DNA of 64,000 nt from Maratus speciosus (lineage: Eukaryota > Arthropoda > Arachnida > Araneae > Salticidae). Positions 45,017 through 57,936 of the stretch are shown piece by piece. The position numbers and the translations under genes are program-made. The notes beneath the pieces are model-generated. The model worked only from the letters and a program-made list of their open reading frames with translations, was not told where the DNA came from and did not search any database. The stretch is taken from positions 155,107,915 through 155,171,914 of the forward strand of contig OZ010791.1 of assembly GCA_963932465.1 (NCBI GenBank). The letters run 5' to 3'. Positions within the stretch are counted from its first letter, which is position 1, and every line of letters starts with the position of its first letter.

Positions 45017-46467
45017 CAATGTTTCTCAACCTTTTTTACTTCACGGCGCACTTAAATCTAAGAATTAAATTCGTGCGGCACACTAAAATTATGATGACTT
45101 AAAAAAAGGAAGGATTATATATCATTACATAAGAAATGATTATATGTAATTTTTAATTTATTATCACAAACGAAATAGGACATACGAACAGAATAAAGGA
45201 AAAGAAAATTAGTTTAAAAAAAAATTCTTATAACCATTTTTTATATACTTCTCTTTAATATGCATTAAAATTTATAAGCAGAGGTAACACCGCTTTAAGC
45301 ACCTTTTTAACACTAGTTTCGGTAACACTCAGCATACTGTCAGTCATCAGTGCAAATAAACATGGAATTTCCCTATATATATGTGGGAGAAACGGATTTG
45401 AGGTATTGGTTTATTGATCAATACTAGTGCAGGAAAATTGGAGATAACAGCTACTAAGAAACTGTATAGGAAAAGGAACTTGTAATGTGGAAAAATTTGA
45501 AAAGTACCTTAATTCGTCTCATCAGCATTAAACAAATTATCCGAGTTTGACTTTTTTTTTTTAAATAGAATATTTTCTGAGTAAGATAAAATCTTCGAAT
45601 AGGCATAGTCTTAAATCATTTTTCAACGACCTTTTCTATTGCATTTTAACCCTTTATGTACTGAATTATGAATTCATGAAAATTTTATCTTCTAAAGCAT
45701 TTTTCGTGAATTGTTTAAACTACATTAGAAGCTTTGCATAGTCATTTAATAAATTTTAGAAGAATTTTAGAAGGATTGAAAGATTTAGAAGGATTAATTA
45801 AATTTGAATTTATAGGGATTCTGTGCAATATTTATAACCCCGTTCATATCTTTTATTTTAATATATTTCTTAGTATTTTGTAGAATTAGGAAATGTACAA
45901 ATATAATGTTCTTACAATAGAAATATAGAAACATTTCCGAATTGAAAAATCCCTTCCCTCCCCCCACTGCAACGTCAAGAAAGCTGAAAAGATGCAAAGG
46001 CAAAAGAAATCATCCTTTTAAAAATATTTTTGTTTTCTGTAACCAATAATGCTTTTGGAATAAGATAAAGTAACGCATCTATAACTGATTCTAAACTTTA
46101 TTACTACTAATCGATGTATTAAATTAATTTTATAACAAGTTATTTTAATGCTACTTATAACTACCGTCAATAGATGTGGTTAAATGTAATCGTTTTCCTT
46201 CAGCAGACATGATTTTTTTTTCTGAAAGAATTTGTCTCAAGAGACGTAAGACCATTTTTAGGGCTTTCTCGTAAACTATTATAATGAGTAACAGAAGAAA
46301 AATCTCCCGAATGAAGCAAATTTGTAACACTAAAATGTATTTCAAAGTAAATCGTATAATATGAAATGTCGAACATTACAGATTAGAATTTTCAAATTTT
46401 GATGTAATTTGGCTTAAAAGTTTCGCCACGCACTACTGTGACGTGGCACACAGGTTGAGAACCACTA
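45017..46467. mobile_element. hAT-like element with 'tttctcaacc' ends, about 1.45 kb
   Basis: The ends are CAATGTTTCTCAACCTTTTT and 'caggttgagaaccacta', close to the widespread CAGTG(G/T)TTCTCAACC hAT terminus. Subterminal 'cggcgcac' and 'gtggcacac' words face each other. It abuts the Tigger element with no spacer beyond its TA. A family C MITE (45646-46183) has inserted in it. Confidence 0.7.
45646..46183 (-). mobile_element. TTAA MITE, family C copy 2, 538 bp
   Basis: It starts TTAACCCTTTATGTACTGAATT and ends 'ctaccgtcaatagatgtggttaa'. It is the reverse-oriented counterpart of 42836-43355. Both TTAA targets are intact here. Confidence 0.85.
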
Positions 46468-46739
46468 ACATATTAGAAGGGTCGTGAAAAAAGTGAAACA
46501 TTAAGGTAGGTCGCTTAACATCTAAGCTTGGCAACAGTTGATTTAGAGAAGTTTTAAATATAATGTTAAAAGAAAATCACTTTTTTTTTCACAGTACATT
46601 GCACAAACACATCATGTCTAATAATTTTAAAACCATCGTATCGTATATACTGAGCAAAGGAATTTACGAAAACATGTTAAGTAATAAAAATAATCATATT
46701 TAATTGGTTTATTCTAAAATTACTTTGAAAAGATTTTTC

Positions 46740-47045
46740 ATCTAGCGCTTGCAAGCATATTAATTGCAGTTATTAGGCATAACGTACTGAGAAACGCAAT
46801 GACCATCTTGCCACCTAGAATCATTCAAGACAGATGGCGAATTAAAACAAATGTTCTTATTTAATTAAAAAATATTAATGACTGTTCTTTGAAAAAAAAA
46901 ATGCTGTCAGATGTTCATACATTAAAATGTACACTTTTAGCACTTAAAATACATTTGAGTTGAGTTACGGAAATCTGGAGGAAAGGGGCGATATTCAAAA
47001 TACAGTTAGATGTGAAAGTATAAACTTTTAAATACATTAACTATC
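46740..47045 (+). repeat. Leader module of the satellite-founder repeat
   Basis: Unique left shoulder of the satellite array: 'gtactgagaaacgcaatgaccatcttg', 'tagaatcattcaagacagatggcgaatt', 'gagttgagttacggaaatctgga', 'gatattcaaaatacagttagatg'. It matches the leaders at 2815-3110 and 36230-36530 in order and orientation. Confidence 0.75.
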
Positions 47046-48944
47046 TTTAAATGCCGCTAAGGGACGATTTCTTTCAGAAATTTCAAAGGAACTTCACTGT
47101 CGTTAAATGAAAGTTTTGTAGAAAGTCTTATATATAAAGATGCTTACTCTATGTCTTCTGAAAATGGAATTATTTGCTTTTTTAAGAATCTCTGAGCAGT
47201 AAAAAGGATTACTGTTACTAGGAAGAGATTACTTAAATTCCTTACACAAGGAAGAAAGGGAACATTTTGGAACAAGTGCAAAATTATTTTTCTCTATTCT
47301 ATACAACTTTAAAGAAATAAAATTATAATTTAAATGCCGCTCAGAGGCGGCCTCATTAAGAAATTTCGAAGAAACTTCACTGTAGAAAGTCTTAAAAATG
47401 TTTACTCTGTGGCTTCTGAAAATGGAATTATTCTATCTTTTAAGCATCTCTGAGACAGTAAAAAGTATTATAGTTACTTGGGAGAGATTACTTAATTATT
47501 ACAAACGGAAGAAAAGGAACATTCTGGAACAAGTGCGAAGTTATTTTTCTCTATTCCATTCACAATTGAAGGAATAAAATTATGATTTAATAGTCGCTAA
47601 GAAACGACTTCATTAAGAAATTTCGAAGAAACTTTACTCTAATTAAATGAAAGTAGAAAGTCTTAAAGATGTTTACTCTATGTCTTTTGAAAATTGAATT
47701 ATTTGCTTTTTTAAGCATCTCTTAGACAGTAAGAAAGAGTACAGTTACTGGTGAGAGATTACTTGAATATTACACAAAGAAAATGAACATTCTGGAAGAA
47801 AGACAAAATCATTTTTCTGTATTTTACACAACTTCCAACGAATGAAATTATGATTTAACTTCCACTAGGGGACGACTTCATTAAGAAATTTCGATGAAAC
47901 TTCACTGTCATTAAAACAGAGTTTAGTAGAAAGTCTTAAAGATGTTTACTCTGTGCCTTCAGAAAATCGAATTATTTGCTTTTATAAACGTCTCTCAGAC
48001 AGTAAGAAAGATTACAGTTACTGATGAGAGATTACTTGAATATTGCACAAGGAAGAAAAGAAATATTCTGGAACGAGCGCATAATTACTTTTTTCTATTT
48101 CATACAACTTCAAAGGAATAAAATTATAATTTAAATGCCGCTAAGGGACGACTTCATTAATGAATTTCGAAGAATTCACTGTCATTAAATGAAAATTTTG
48201 AAGAAATTATTTCAAAAAGTGGAATTTGCTTTTTTAAGCGTCCCTCGGTAAGAAGGATTACTTGAAAGGATTACTGACTGGTGAGGGATTACTTGAATAT
48301 GGCGCAAAGAAGAAAATGAACATTGTGGACAAGTGCCAAAATAATTTACTGCATTTTATATAACTTTAATAGAATGAAATTATGATTTAAATGTCGCTAA
48401 GGGACGACTTCATTAAGAAATTTCGATGAAGCTTCAGTATCATTAAAAGAGAGTTTTGTAGAAAATCTTAAAAAAAATTAAACTCTGTGTCTTCTGAAAA
48501 TGGAATTATTTTCTTTTTTAAACATCTTTCAGGCAGTAAGAAGGATTACAGTTACTGGAGAGAGATTACTTGAATATTACACGAGGAAGAAAAGGAACAT
48601 TCTGGAAGTAGGGAAAAATTATTTTTCTCTATTTTACGCAACTTCAAATGAATGAAATTATGATTTAAATTCCGCTAAGGGACGACTTCATTAAAAAATT
48701 TTTATGAAACTATACTGTCATTAAAACAGAATTTTGTAGAAAGTCTTAAATATGTTTACTCTGTATCTTCTGAAAATGGAATCATTTGCTTTTTTAAGCA
48801 TCTCTCAGGCAGTAAGAAAGATTACAGTTACTGGTGAGAGATTACTTGAATATTGCACAAGGAAGAAAATAAATATTCTGGAACAAGCGCAGAATTACTT
48901 TTTTCTATTTCATACAACTTCAAAGGAATAAAATTATAATTTAA

Positions 48945-51900
48945 ATGCCGCTAAGGGACGACTTCATTAATGAATTTCGAAGAATTCACTGTCATTAAAT
49001 GAAAATTTTGAAGATATTATTTCAAAAAGTGGAATTTGCTTTTTTAAGCATCCCTCGGTAAGAAGGATTACAGTTACTGGTGAGGGATTACTTGAATATG
49101 GCGCAAAGAAGAAAATGAACATTGTGGACAAATGCCAAAATAATTTGCTGTATTCTATATAACTTTAATAGAATGAAATTATGATTTAAATGCCGCTGAG
49201 GGACGACTTCATTATGAAATTTCGATGAAGCTTCAGTGTCATTAAAAGAGAGTTTTGTAGAAAATCTTAAATAAGATTAAACTCTGTGTCTTCTGAAAAT
49301 GGAATTATTTTCTTCTTTAAACATCTCTCAGACAGTAAGAAGGATTACAGTTACTGGTAAGAGATTACTTGAATATTATACAAAGAAGAAAAGGAACATT
49401 CTGGAAGAAGGGCAAAATTATTTTTCTCTATTTTACACAACTTCAAATGAATGAAATTATGATTTAAATTCCGCTAAGGGACGACTTCATTAAGAAATTT
49501 CGATGAAACTTCACTGTCATTAAAACAGAGTTTTGTAGAAAGTCTTAAAGATGTTTACTTTGTATCTTCTGAAAATGGAATTATTTGCTTTTATAAGCAT
49601 CTCTCAGGCAGTAAGAAAGATTACAGTTACTCGTGAGAGATTACTTGAATGTTACACGAAGAAAAAAAGGAACATTCTGGAACAAGCGCAAAATTACTTT
49701 TCTCTATTCTATACAACTTGAAAGGAATAAAATTATGATTTAAATGCCGCTATGGGACGACTTCATTAATAAATTTAGAAGAAACTTCACTGTCATTAAA
49801 TAAAAATTTTGGTGAAATTCTTAAAGATATTTCTTTGTGTCTGCTGAAAGTGGAATTTTTTACTTTTTTATGCGTCTCTAAGTGAGAAGCATTATAGTTA
49901 CTGGTGAGAGATTACTTGAATATGACGCAAAGAAGAAAACGAACTTTCTGAACAAGTGCAACATTATTTTGCTCTATTCTATATAAATTTAAAGGAATGA
50001 AATTATGATTTAAATACCGATAACGGACGACTTCATTAAGAAATTTCGAAGAAACTTCACTGCAATTAAATGAATTTGTCGTAGAAAGTCTAAAAAATAT
50101 TTACTCGCCGTCTTCTAAAAAATGTAATTATTTGCTTTTAAAACGTCTCTCAGGCAGTAAGAAGAATTACAGTTACTGGTGAGAGATTACTTGAATAATA
50201 CACAAGGAAGAAAAGGAACATTCTGGAACAAGTGCGAAGTTATTTTTCTCTATTCCATACACAATTCAAGGAATAAAATTATAATTTAATTGTCGCTAAG
50301 AAACGACTTCATTAAGAAATTTCGAAGAAACTTTACTCTAATTAAATGAAAGTATAAAGTCTTAAAGATGTTTACTCTATGTCTTTTGAAAATTGAATTA
50401 TTTGCTTTTTTAAGCATCTCTCAGGCAGTAAGAAAGATTACAGTTACTGGTGAGAGATTACTTCAATATTGCACAAGGAAGAAAGGAAATATTCTGGAAC
50501 AAGCGCAGAATTACTTTTTCTATTTCATACAACTTCAAAGGAATAAAATTATAATTTAAATGCCGCTAAGGGACGACTTCATTAATGAATTTCGAAGAAT
50601 TCACTGTCATTAAATGAAAATTTTGAAGAAATTATTTCAAAAAGTGGAATTTGCTTTTTTAAGCGTCCCTCGGTAAGAATGATAATAGTTACTGGTGAGG
50701 GATTACTTTAATATGGCGCAAAGAAGAAAATGAACATTGTAGACAAGTGCCAAAATAATTTGCTGTATTCTATATAACTTTAGTTGAATGAAATTATGAT
50801 TTAAATGCCGCTAAGGGACGACTTCATTAAGAAATTTCGATGAAGCTTCAGTGTCATTAAAAGAGAGTTTTGTAGAAAATCTTAAAAAAGATTAAACTCT
50901 GTGTCTTCTGAAAATGGAATTGTTTTCTTTTTTAAACATCTTTCAGGCAGTAAGAAGGATTACAGTTACTGGAGAGAGATTACTTGAATATTACACAATG
51001 AAGAAAAGGAACATTCTGGAAGAAGGGCAAAATTATTCTTCTCTATTTTACACAACTTCAAATGAATGAAATTATGATTTAAATTCCGCTAAGTGACGAC
51101 TTCATTAAGAAATTTCGATGAAACTTCACTTCCATTAAAACAGAGTTTTGTAGAAAGTCTTAAAGATGTTTACTCTGTATCTTCTGAAAATGGAATTATT
51201 TGCTTTTTTAAGCATCTCTCAGGCAGTAAGAAAGATTACAGTTACTGGTGAGAGATTACTTGAATATTACACAAAGAAAAAAAGGAACATTATGGAACAA
51301 GCGCAAAATTACTTTTCTCTATTCTATACAACTTGAAAGGAATAAAATTAGGATTTAAATGCCGCTATGGGACGACTTCATTAATAAATTTAGAAGAAAC
51401 TTCACTGTCATTAAATGAAAATTTTGGAGAAATTCTTAAAGATATTTCTTTGTGTCTTCTAAAAGTGGAATTTTTTACTTTTTTATGCGTCTCTAAGTGA
51501 GAAGCATTATAGTTACTGGTGAGAGATTACTTGAATATGACGCAAAGAAGAAAACGAACTTTCTGAACAAGTGCAACATTATTTTGCTCTATTCTATATA
51601 ACTTTAAAGGAATGAAATTATGATTTAAATACCGATAACGGACGACTTCATTAAGAAATTTCGAAGAAACTTCACTGCAATTAAATGAATTTGTTGTAGA
51701 AAGTCTAAAAAATATTTACTCGGCGTCTTCTAAAAAATGTAATTATTTGCTTTTAAAACGTCTCTCGGGCAGTAAGAAGAATTACAGTTACTAGTGAGAG
51801 ATTACTTGAATAATACACAAGGAAGAAAAGGAACATTCTGGAACAAGTGCAAAATTATTTTTTATCTAATTTATACAAATATAAAGGAACAAAATTATGA

Positions 51901-52170
51901 TTTAAATGCAGCTAAGAGAGGACTCCATTAAGGAATTTCAAAGAAACTCCACTATTATTAAATGAGTGTTTTATAGAAAGTCTTAAAATTGTTTACTCTG
52001 TATCTTCTGAAAATGGAATTATTTGTTTTTTTTTAAGAATCTCTAAGAAAGGATTACAATTACTAATGAGAGATTACTTGAATATTACACAAGGAAGAAA
52101 ACGAACATTCTGAACAAGTGTCAAATTATTTTTATCTATTTTATACAACTTCAAAGGAATACCATTATGA
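48945..52170 (+). repeat. Higher-order repeat, 1.61 kb, six monomers, two copies
   Basis: Monomers starting at 48945, 49188, 49469, 49744, 50015 and 50289 correspond one by one to those at 50558, 50804, 51083, 51358, 51629 and 51905, a period of 1613 bp. Diagnostic subtypes are 'aatgaatttcgaagaattcactg' (first) and 'ccgataacggacgac' (fifth). A shorter three-monomer period of 810 bp also links 48135 to 48945. Confidence 0.9.
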
Positions 52171-53035
52171 ATTAAATGCCGCAAAGGAACGACTTCATTA
52201 AGAAACTTCAAAGAAACTTCACTGCAATTAAATTAATTTTTTGCTGAAAATCTTAAAAATCTTTACTCAGCGTCTTCTAAAAAATCGAATTATTTGCTTT
52301 TTTAAATATCTCTCAGACATTAAGAAGGATTACAGTTACTGGTGAGAGATTACTTGAATATTACACAAGGAAGAAAAGGAACATTCTGGAACAAGGGCAA
52401 AATTATTTATCTCTATTTTACACAACTTCAAAGGAATAAAATTACGATTTAAATGCCGCTAAGGGACGACTTCATTAAGAAATTTCAATGAAACTTCACT
52501 GCCATTAAAGCAGAGTTTTATAAAAAAAAGTCTTAAATATGTTTACTCCGTGTCTTCTGAAAATGGAAAACGTGCAAACAGAACGATTACAGTTACTGGT
52601 GAGAGATTGCATGAATAATACACAAAGGAAAAAAAGAAAATTCTTGAACAAGTGCAAAATTATTTTTCTCTAATTTATACAAATATAAAAGAATAAAATT
52701 ATGATTTAAATGCTTCTAAGAGACGACTTCATTAAGGAATTTCAAAGAAATTTCACTATCATTAAATGAGAGCTTCGCAGAAAGTCTTAAAGATGTTTAT
52801 TCTGAGTCTTCTGAAAATGGAATTATTTGCTTTTTCAAGAATCTTCCAGTAAGTAAGAAGGATTACTATTACTGGTGAGAGAATATTTGAATATTTCACA
52901 AGGAAAAAAACGAACATTCTGAACAAGCACCAAATTATTTTTCTCTATTCTATACAGCAAGAAAGGAATAAAATTATGATTTAAATGTCGCAAAGGGCGA
53001 CCTTATTAAGAAATTTCAAAGAAACTTCACTGTCA

Positions 53036-53336
53036 TGAAATTTCATGTAACAGACGCACTTTCGTGCCGAAAATCAAAAAATCTGTAAGGTTACTAAGAA
53101 TTTTTTAGGAAACTCGGATGCCTAGAACTTTTCATGTAACTACAACCAGGGTTACAGATAAAATTTTAGTAAGATTACTGGAATTTCAGCAGATTGATTT
53201 GTAAATTTACAGACTTCAGTAGCTTTACAAAAACTAGTTTTGTAGATATGCAGCTTTTTTTGTACAGTTACAGATGAAAGTTTAGCAAGCATGTCACTTT
53301 ACATCTGTAGAACTACAGATATTTTTTTACAGCGTA
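53036..53336. mobile_element. Foreign insertion replacing part of a satellite monomer
   Basis: About 300 bp with 'ttacag' / 'ctgtaa' words ('ttacagatgaaag', 'acatctgtagaactacagat', 'ttttttacagcg') interrupt a monomer. The satellite resumes at 'gtgagagattacttg', so about 190 bp of monomer is missing. No inverted ends or target duplication are clear; this may be a truncated element. Confidence 0.6.
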
Positions 53337-54094
53337 GTGAGAGATTACTTGAATATTACACAAGAAAGAAAACGAACATTCTGAGCAAGTTCCAAATTAT
53401 TTTACTCTATGTTATACAACTTCAAAAGAACAAAATTGTGGTTTAAATGCCGTTAAGGGACGACTTGAAAAAGAAATTTCGAAGAAAATTTACTGTCATT
53501 AAATGAAAGTTTTGGAGAAAGTCTTATAAAGATGTTTACTCTCTGTCTTCTGAAAATGGAATTATTTGCTTTTTTTTATCGTCTATCAGTAAGTAAGAAA
53601 GATTACAGTTACTGCTGAGAGATTACTAGAATATTACGAAAGGAAAATAACGAACATTCTGAACAAGTTCCGAATATTTTTGCTCTATGCTATATTACTT
53701 TAAAGGAATGAAATTGTGATTTAAATGCCGCTAAGGGACGACTTCATTAAGAAATTTCGAAGAAACTTCACTGTCATTAAATAAGAGTTTGTAGAAAGTC
53801 TTAAAGATGTTTACTCTGACCTTCTGAAAATGGAAAACAGGCAGTAAGAAGTATTAATGTTAATGGTGGGAGATTACTTGAATATTACACAAGGTTGAAA
53901 AGGAACATTCTGGAATAAAAGCAAAATTATTTTTCTCTATTTTATATAGCTTCAAAGGAATAAAATTATGATTTAAATGCTGCTAAGGGACGACTTCATG
54001 AAGAATTTTCAAAGAAACTTCACTGTCATAAAGTGAAAGTTTTGTAGAAAGTCTTAAAGGTGTTACTCTGCGTCTTCTGAAAATGAATTTTTCC

Positions 54095-54522
54095 CCCATT
54101 TGGCTACTTCAGTCAAATGAAAAGACCCGTTCGCTAATGCTAATCCTATAGAAGAAATTTATAATGATATTTCGGTTGCATTTCAATATTTTTAAATGAT
54201 TTTTTTTTTTTGCATTGGATAGCTGAGATCAATCTGTATGCAGGCCGTTTTTTACTTGTTCGATTTTGATTACAGATTTTTTTTATGAGCATGCTTTCAG
54301 TTTCGAAACCTGTTCCGAAAATGAAAGCGTCCTCAATAAAAATATCTGTAAACAAAATCGAAAAATTAAAAAACGTCCTTTGTACAGATCGATCTCAGCT
54401 ATCCAATGCAAAAAAAAATAATTTAAAAATATTGAAATGTAACCGAGATATCGTTATAAATTTCTTCCATAGGATTAGCATTAGCGAACGGGTCTTTTCA
54501 CTTGACTGAAGTAGCCTCTTAA
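54095..54522. mobile_element. Palindromic TTAA MITE, family D copy 2, in the satellite
   Basis: The ends are GGCTACTTCAGTCAA and TTGACTGAAGTAGCCTCTTAA. The arms and centre ('cagtttcgaaacctgttccgaaaatgaaag') match copy 1 at 43352-43786. The left TTAA is lost. Frames of 69 and 74 codons on the two strands reflect the palindrome. Confidence 0.85.
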
Positions 54523-54644
54523 GAAGGATTACAGTTACTGGTGAGAGATTACTTGAATATTACACATAGAAGAAAAGGCACATTAACAAGTGCCAAATTA
54601 TTTTTTCTCTATTTTATACAACTTCAAAGGAAAAAAATTATGAG

Positions 54645-54851
54645 TTAACACTAGAACACCCGGAAATTTTACTCAAGTTTCATAAAAATATTTGACAGCA
54701 GAATTTTTATTTAAAATTATTTGACTGATTTATTTAACGTAAATATGCATGGTTTAAATTTAACTAATTTTATGAAAGAATTTCTGGTTCCAGTTGACAT
54801 TTAATCATATGGTCGAGTCGGATCGACTCCTTCTGGGCGTTCTAGTGTGAA
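54645..54851. mobile_element. piggyBac-like MITE in the satellite, 207 bp
   Basis: The left end is TTAACACTAGAACACCCGGA and the right end TCTGGGCGTTCTAGTGTGAA (TTAA mutated to TGAA). The insertion point is the monomer word 'gatTTAAatgc', present uninterrupted in neighbouring monomers. Confidence 0.85.
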
Positions 54852-55731
54852 ATGCTGCTAAGGGACGATTTCATTAAGAATGTTTGAAGAAACTTCACTA
54901 TAATTAAATGAAATTTTTATACAAAGTCTTATAAGGTGTTTACTATGCGTTTTCTGGAAATGGAATTAATTGCATTTTTAAGCATCTCTCAATCAGTAAG
55001 AGGGATTACAGTTATTGGTGAAAGATTACTTCAATATTACTCAAGGAAGAAAACGAACATTCTGAACAAGTGTTAAATTATTTTGCTCTGTTCTATACAA
55101 CTTTAAAGGAATAAAATTATGATTTAAATACCGCTAAGGGACAACTTCATTAAGTAATTTCGATGAAACTTCACTGCATTAAATGAGAGTTTATAGAAAG
55201 TCTTAAAGATGTTTACTGTGTGTTTTCTGAAAATGGAAAACAGGTAGTAAGAAGGACTGCAGTTACTGGTGGAAGATTACTTGACTATTACACAAGGAAC
55301 AAAACGAACATTCTGGAACAAGTGAAAAATTATTTTTCTCTATTTTATACAACTTTAAAGAAATAAAATTATAATTTAAATTCTGCTAAGGGACGACTTC
55401 ATTAAGAATTTTTGAAGAAACTTCACTATAATTAAATGAAATTTTTGTAGAAAGTTTTAAAGGTGTTTACTCTGCGTTTTCTGGAAATGGAATTATTTGC
55501 ATTTTTAAGTACCTCTCAGTCAGTAAGAGGGATTACAGTTACTGGTGAGAGATTAATTCAATATAACCCAAGAAAGAAAACGAACATTCTGAACAAGTGT
55601 TAAATGATTTTGCTCTGTTCTATACAACTTTAAAGAAATGAAATTATGATTTAAATGCCGCTAAGGGGCGACTTTATTAAGAAATTTCAAAGAAACTTCA
55701 CTGTCATGAAATGAAAGTTTTGTAGAATGTC

Positions 55732-56303
55732 TTAACACCTTCATTCTCGCTCCCGTCAATATCACGGGTTGAGGTGTCGTTCGTTATTTCTCGCGCCCGT
55801 CATATTTCCGAGCTGGAGATTTCTTGCTGGAAAAAACTTCTGAAACCAGAAAAATGTAAATGACATTTCGGTGTGAAGTCTTTGAATATCAGCGTTTGGT
55901 TTTGGTTTTTGGCGCTGATTGTGATATTGGACTTTGTATTGCATGTTTCGAAATGTATCACACTGAAAAAAAATATTAATAATCAAAATTTAATGTATAT
56001 TATATTATTTCAAATATTATTTGTTAAAAATTGTTTGATAATGATAAATAAAGATCTAAGATGTGAAAAATAAAGGTCTCATTCGCATTAATTTGTATTG
56101 CGTAAAACAAACATTAAAAAACAGAATTCTGGCATGATGGATTTTCCACAAATGTGAATTTGTTCTTTTACTATATTTTTTTCGCCTTAAAAAATTAATT
56201 GCTTTTTTCATATAGAAACCTTATAATTATTGAATTTCTGTAATAAAAAAATAGGTATGAAAAAAATGTTTTTTCCAAATAATAAGCGACCGTTAAGGGT
56301 TAA
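55732..56303. mobile_element. TTAA MITE, family E copy 1, in the satellite
   Basis: It starts TTAACACCTTCATTCTCGCTC and ends 'aagcgaccgttaagggttaa'. The site in intact monomers is 'aaagtcTTAAagatg', so insertion was at TTAA. The inside has 'cccgtcaatatcacggg' and an internal minus-strand frame of 74 codons rich in K/Q/N with no known motif. Confidence 0.85.
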
Positions 56304-57360
56304 ACATGTTTACTCTGTATCTTCTGAAAATGGAATTCTTTGCTTCTTGAAGAATCTCTCAGTAACTAAGAAGGATTACAGTTACTAGTGAGAGATTACG
56401 TGAATAATACACAAGGAAGAAAACGAACATTCTGAACAAGTGGCAAATTATTTTTCTTTATTTTATACAACTTCAAAGGAACAAAATTATGGTTTAAATG
56501 CCTTTAAGGGACGACTTTAAAAAGAAATTTCGAAGAAACTACACTGCCAATAAATGAAAGTTTTGGAGAAAGTCTTAAACATGTTTACTCTGTATCTTCT
56601 GAAAATAGAATTATTTGCTTTTATAAGAATCTCTCAGTAAGTAAGAAAGATTATAGTTACAGGTAATATTACGCAAGGAAAAAAGTGAACATTCTGAACA
56701 CCGAATTATTTTGCTCTATTCTATATAATTTTAAAGGAATGAAATTATGATTTAAATGCCGCTAAGGGACGACTTCATTAAGTAATTTCGATGAAACTTC
56801 ACTGTTATTAAATGAGAGTTTATAGAAAGTCTTAAAGATGTTTACTCTGCGTTTTCTGAAAATGGAAAACAGGTAGTAAGAAGGGCTGCAGTTACTGGTG
56901 GAAGATTACTTGACTATTACACAAGGAACAAAACGAACATTCTGGAACAAGTGAAAAATTATTTTTCTCTATTTTATACAACTTTAAAGAAATAAAATTA
57001 TGATTTAAATTCTGCTAAGGGACGACTTCATTAAGAATTTTTGAAGAAACTTCACTATAATTAAATGAAATTTTTGTAGAAAGTTTTAAACGTGTTTACT
57101 CTGCGTTTTCTAGAAATGGAATTATTTGCATTTTTAAGTACCTTTCAGTCAGTATGAGGGATTACAGTTACTGGTGAGAGATTAATTCAATATAACCCAA
57201 GGAAGAAAACGAACATTCTGAACAAGTGTTAAATTATTTTGCTCTGTTCTATACAACTTTAAAGAAATGAAATTATGATTTAAATGCTGCTAAGGGACGA
57301 CTTTATTAAGAAATTTTAAAGAAACTTCACTGTCATGAAATGAAAGTTTTGTAGAATGTC

Positions 57361-57936
57361 TTAACACCTTCATTCTCGCTCCCGTCAATATTACGGGCTG
57401 AGGTGTCGTTTGTTATTTCTTGTGCCCGTCATATTTCCGAGCTGGAGATTTCTTGCTGGAAAAAACTTCTGAAACCAGAAAAATGTAAATGACATTTCGG
57501 TGTGAAGTCTTTGAATATCAGCGTTCGGTTTTGGTTTTTGGCGCTGATTGTGGTGTTGGACTTTGTATTGCATGTTTCGAAATATATCACACTGAAAAAG
57601 AAATATTATTAATCAAAATTTAATGTATATTATATTATTTCAAATATTATTTGTTAAAAGTTGTTTGATAATGATAAATAAAGATCTAAGATGTGAAAAA
57701 TAAAGGTCTCATTTGCATTAATTTGTATTGTGTAAAACAAACATTAAAAAACAAAATTCTGGCATGATGGCTTTTCCACAAATGTGAATTTGTTCTATTA
57801 CTATATTTTTTTTCGCCTTAAAAAAATTAATTGCATATTTCATATAGAAACCTTATAATTATTCAATTTCTGTAATAAAAAAATAGGTACTTTTTAGATG
57901 GTTTTTCCAAATATTAAGCGACCGTTAAGGGGTTAA
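57361..57936. mobile_element. TTAA MITE, family E copy 2 (duplicate of copy 1)
   Basis: It is nearly identical to 55732-56303, with the same flanking monomer words on both sides, as expected from joint duplication and not independent insertion. Confidence 0.85.

Noticed and set aside
55762..57573. Similar minus-strand frames of 74 and 60 codons that look conserved
   Set aside because: The similarity comes from the 1.63 kb duplication that includes the MITE, so it is not evidence of selection on protein.
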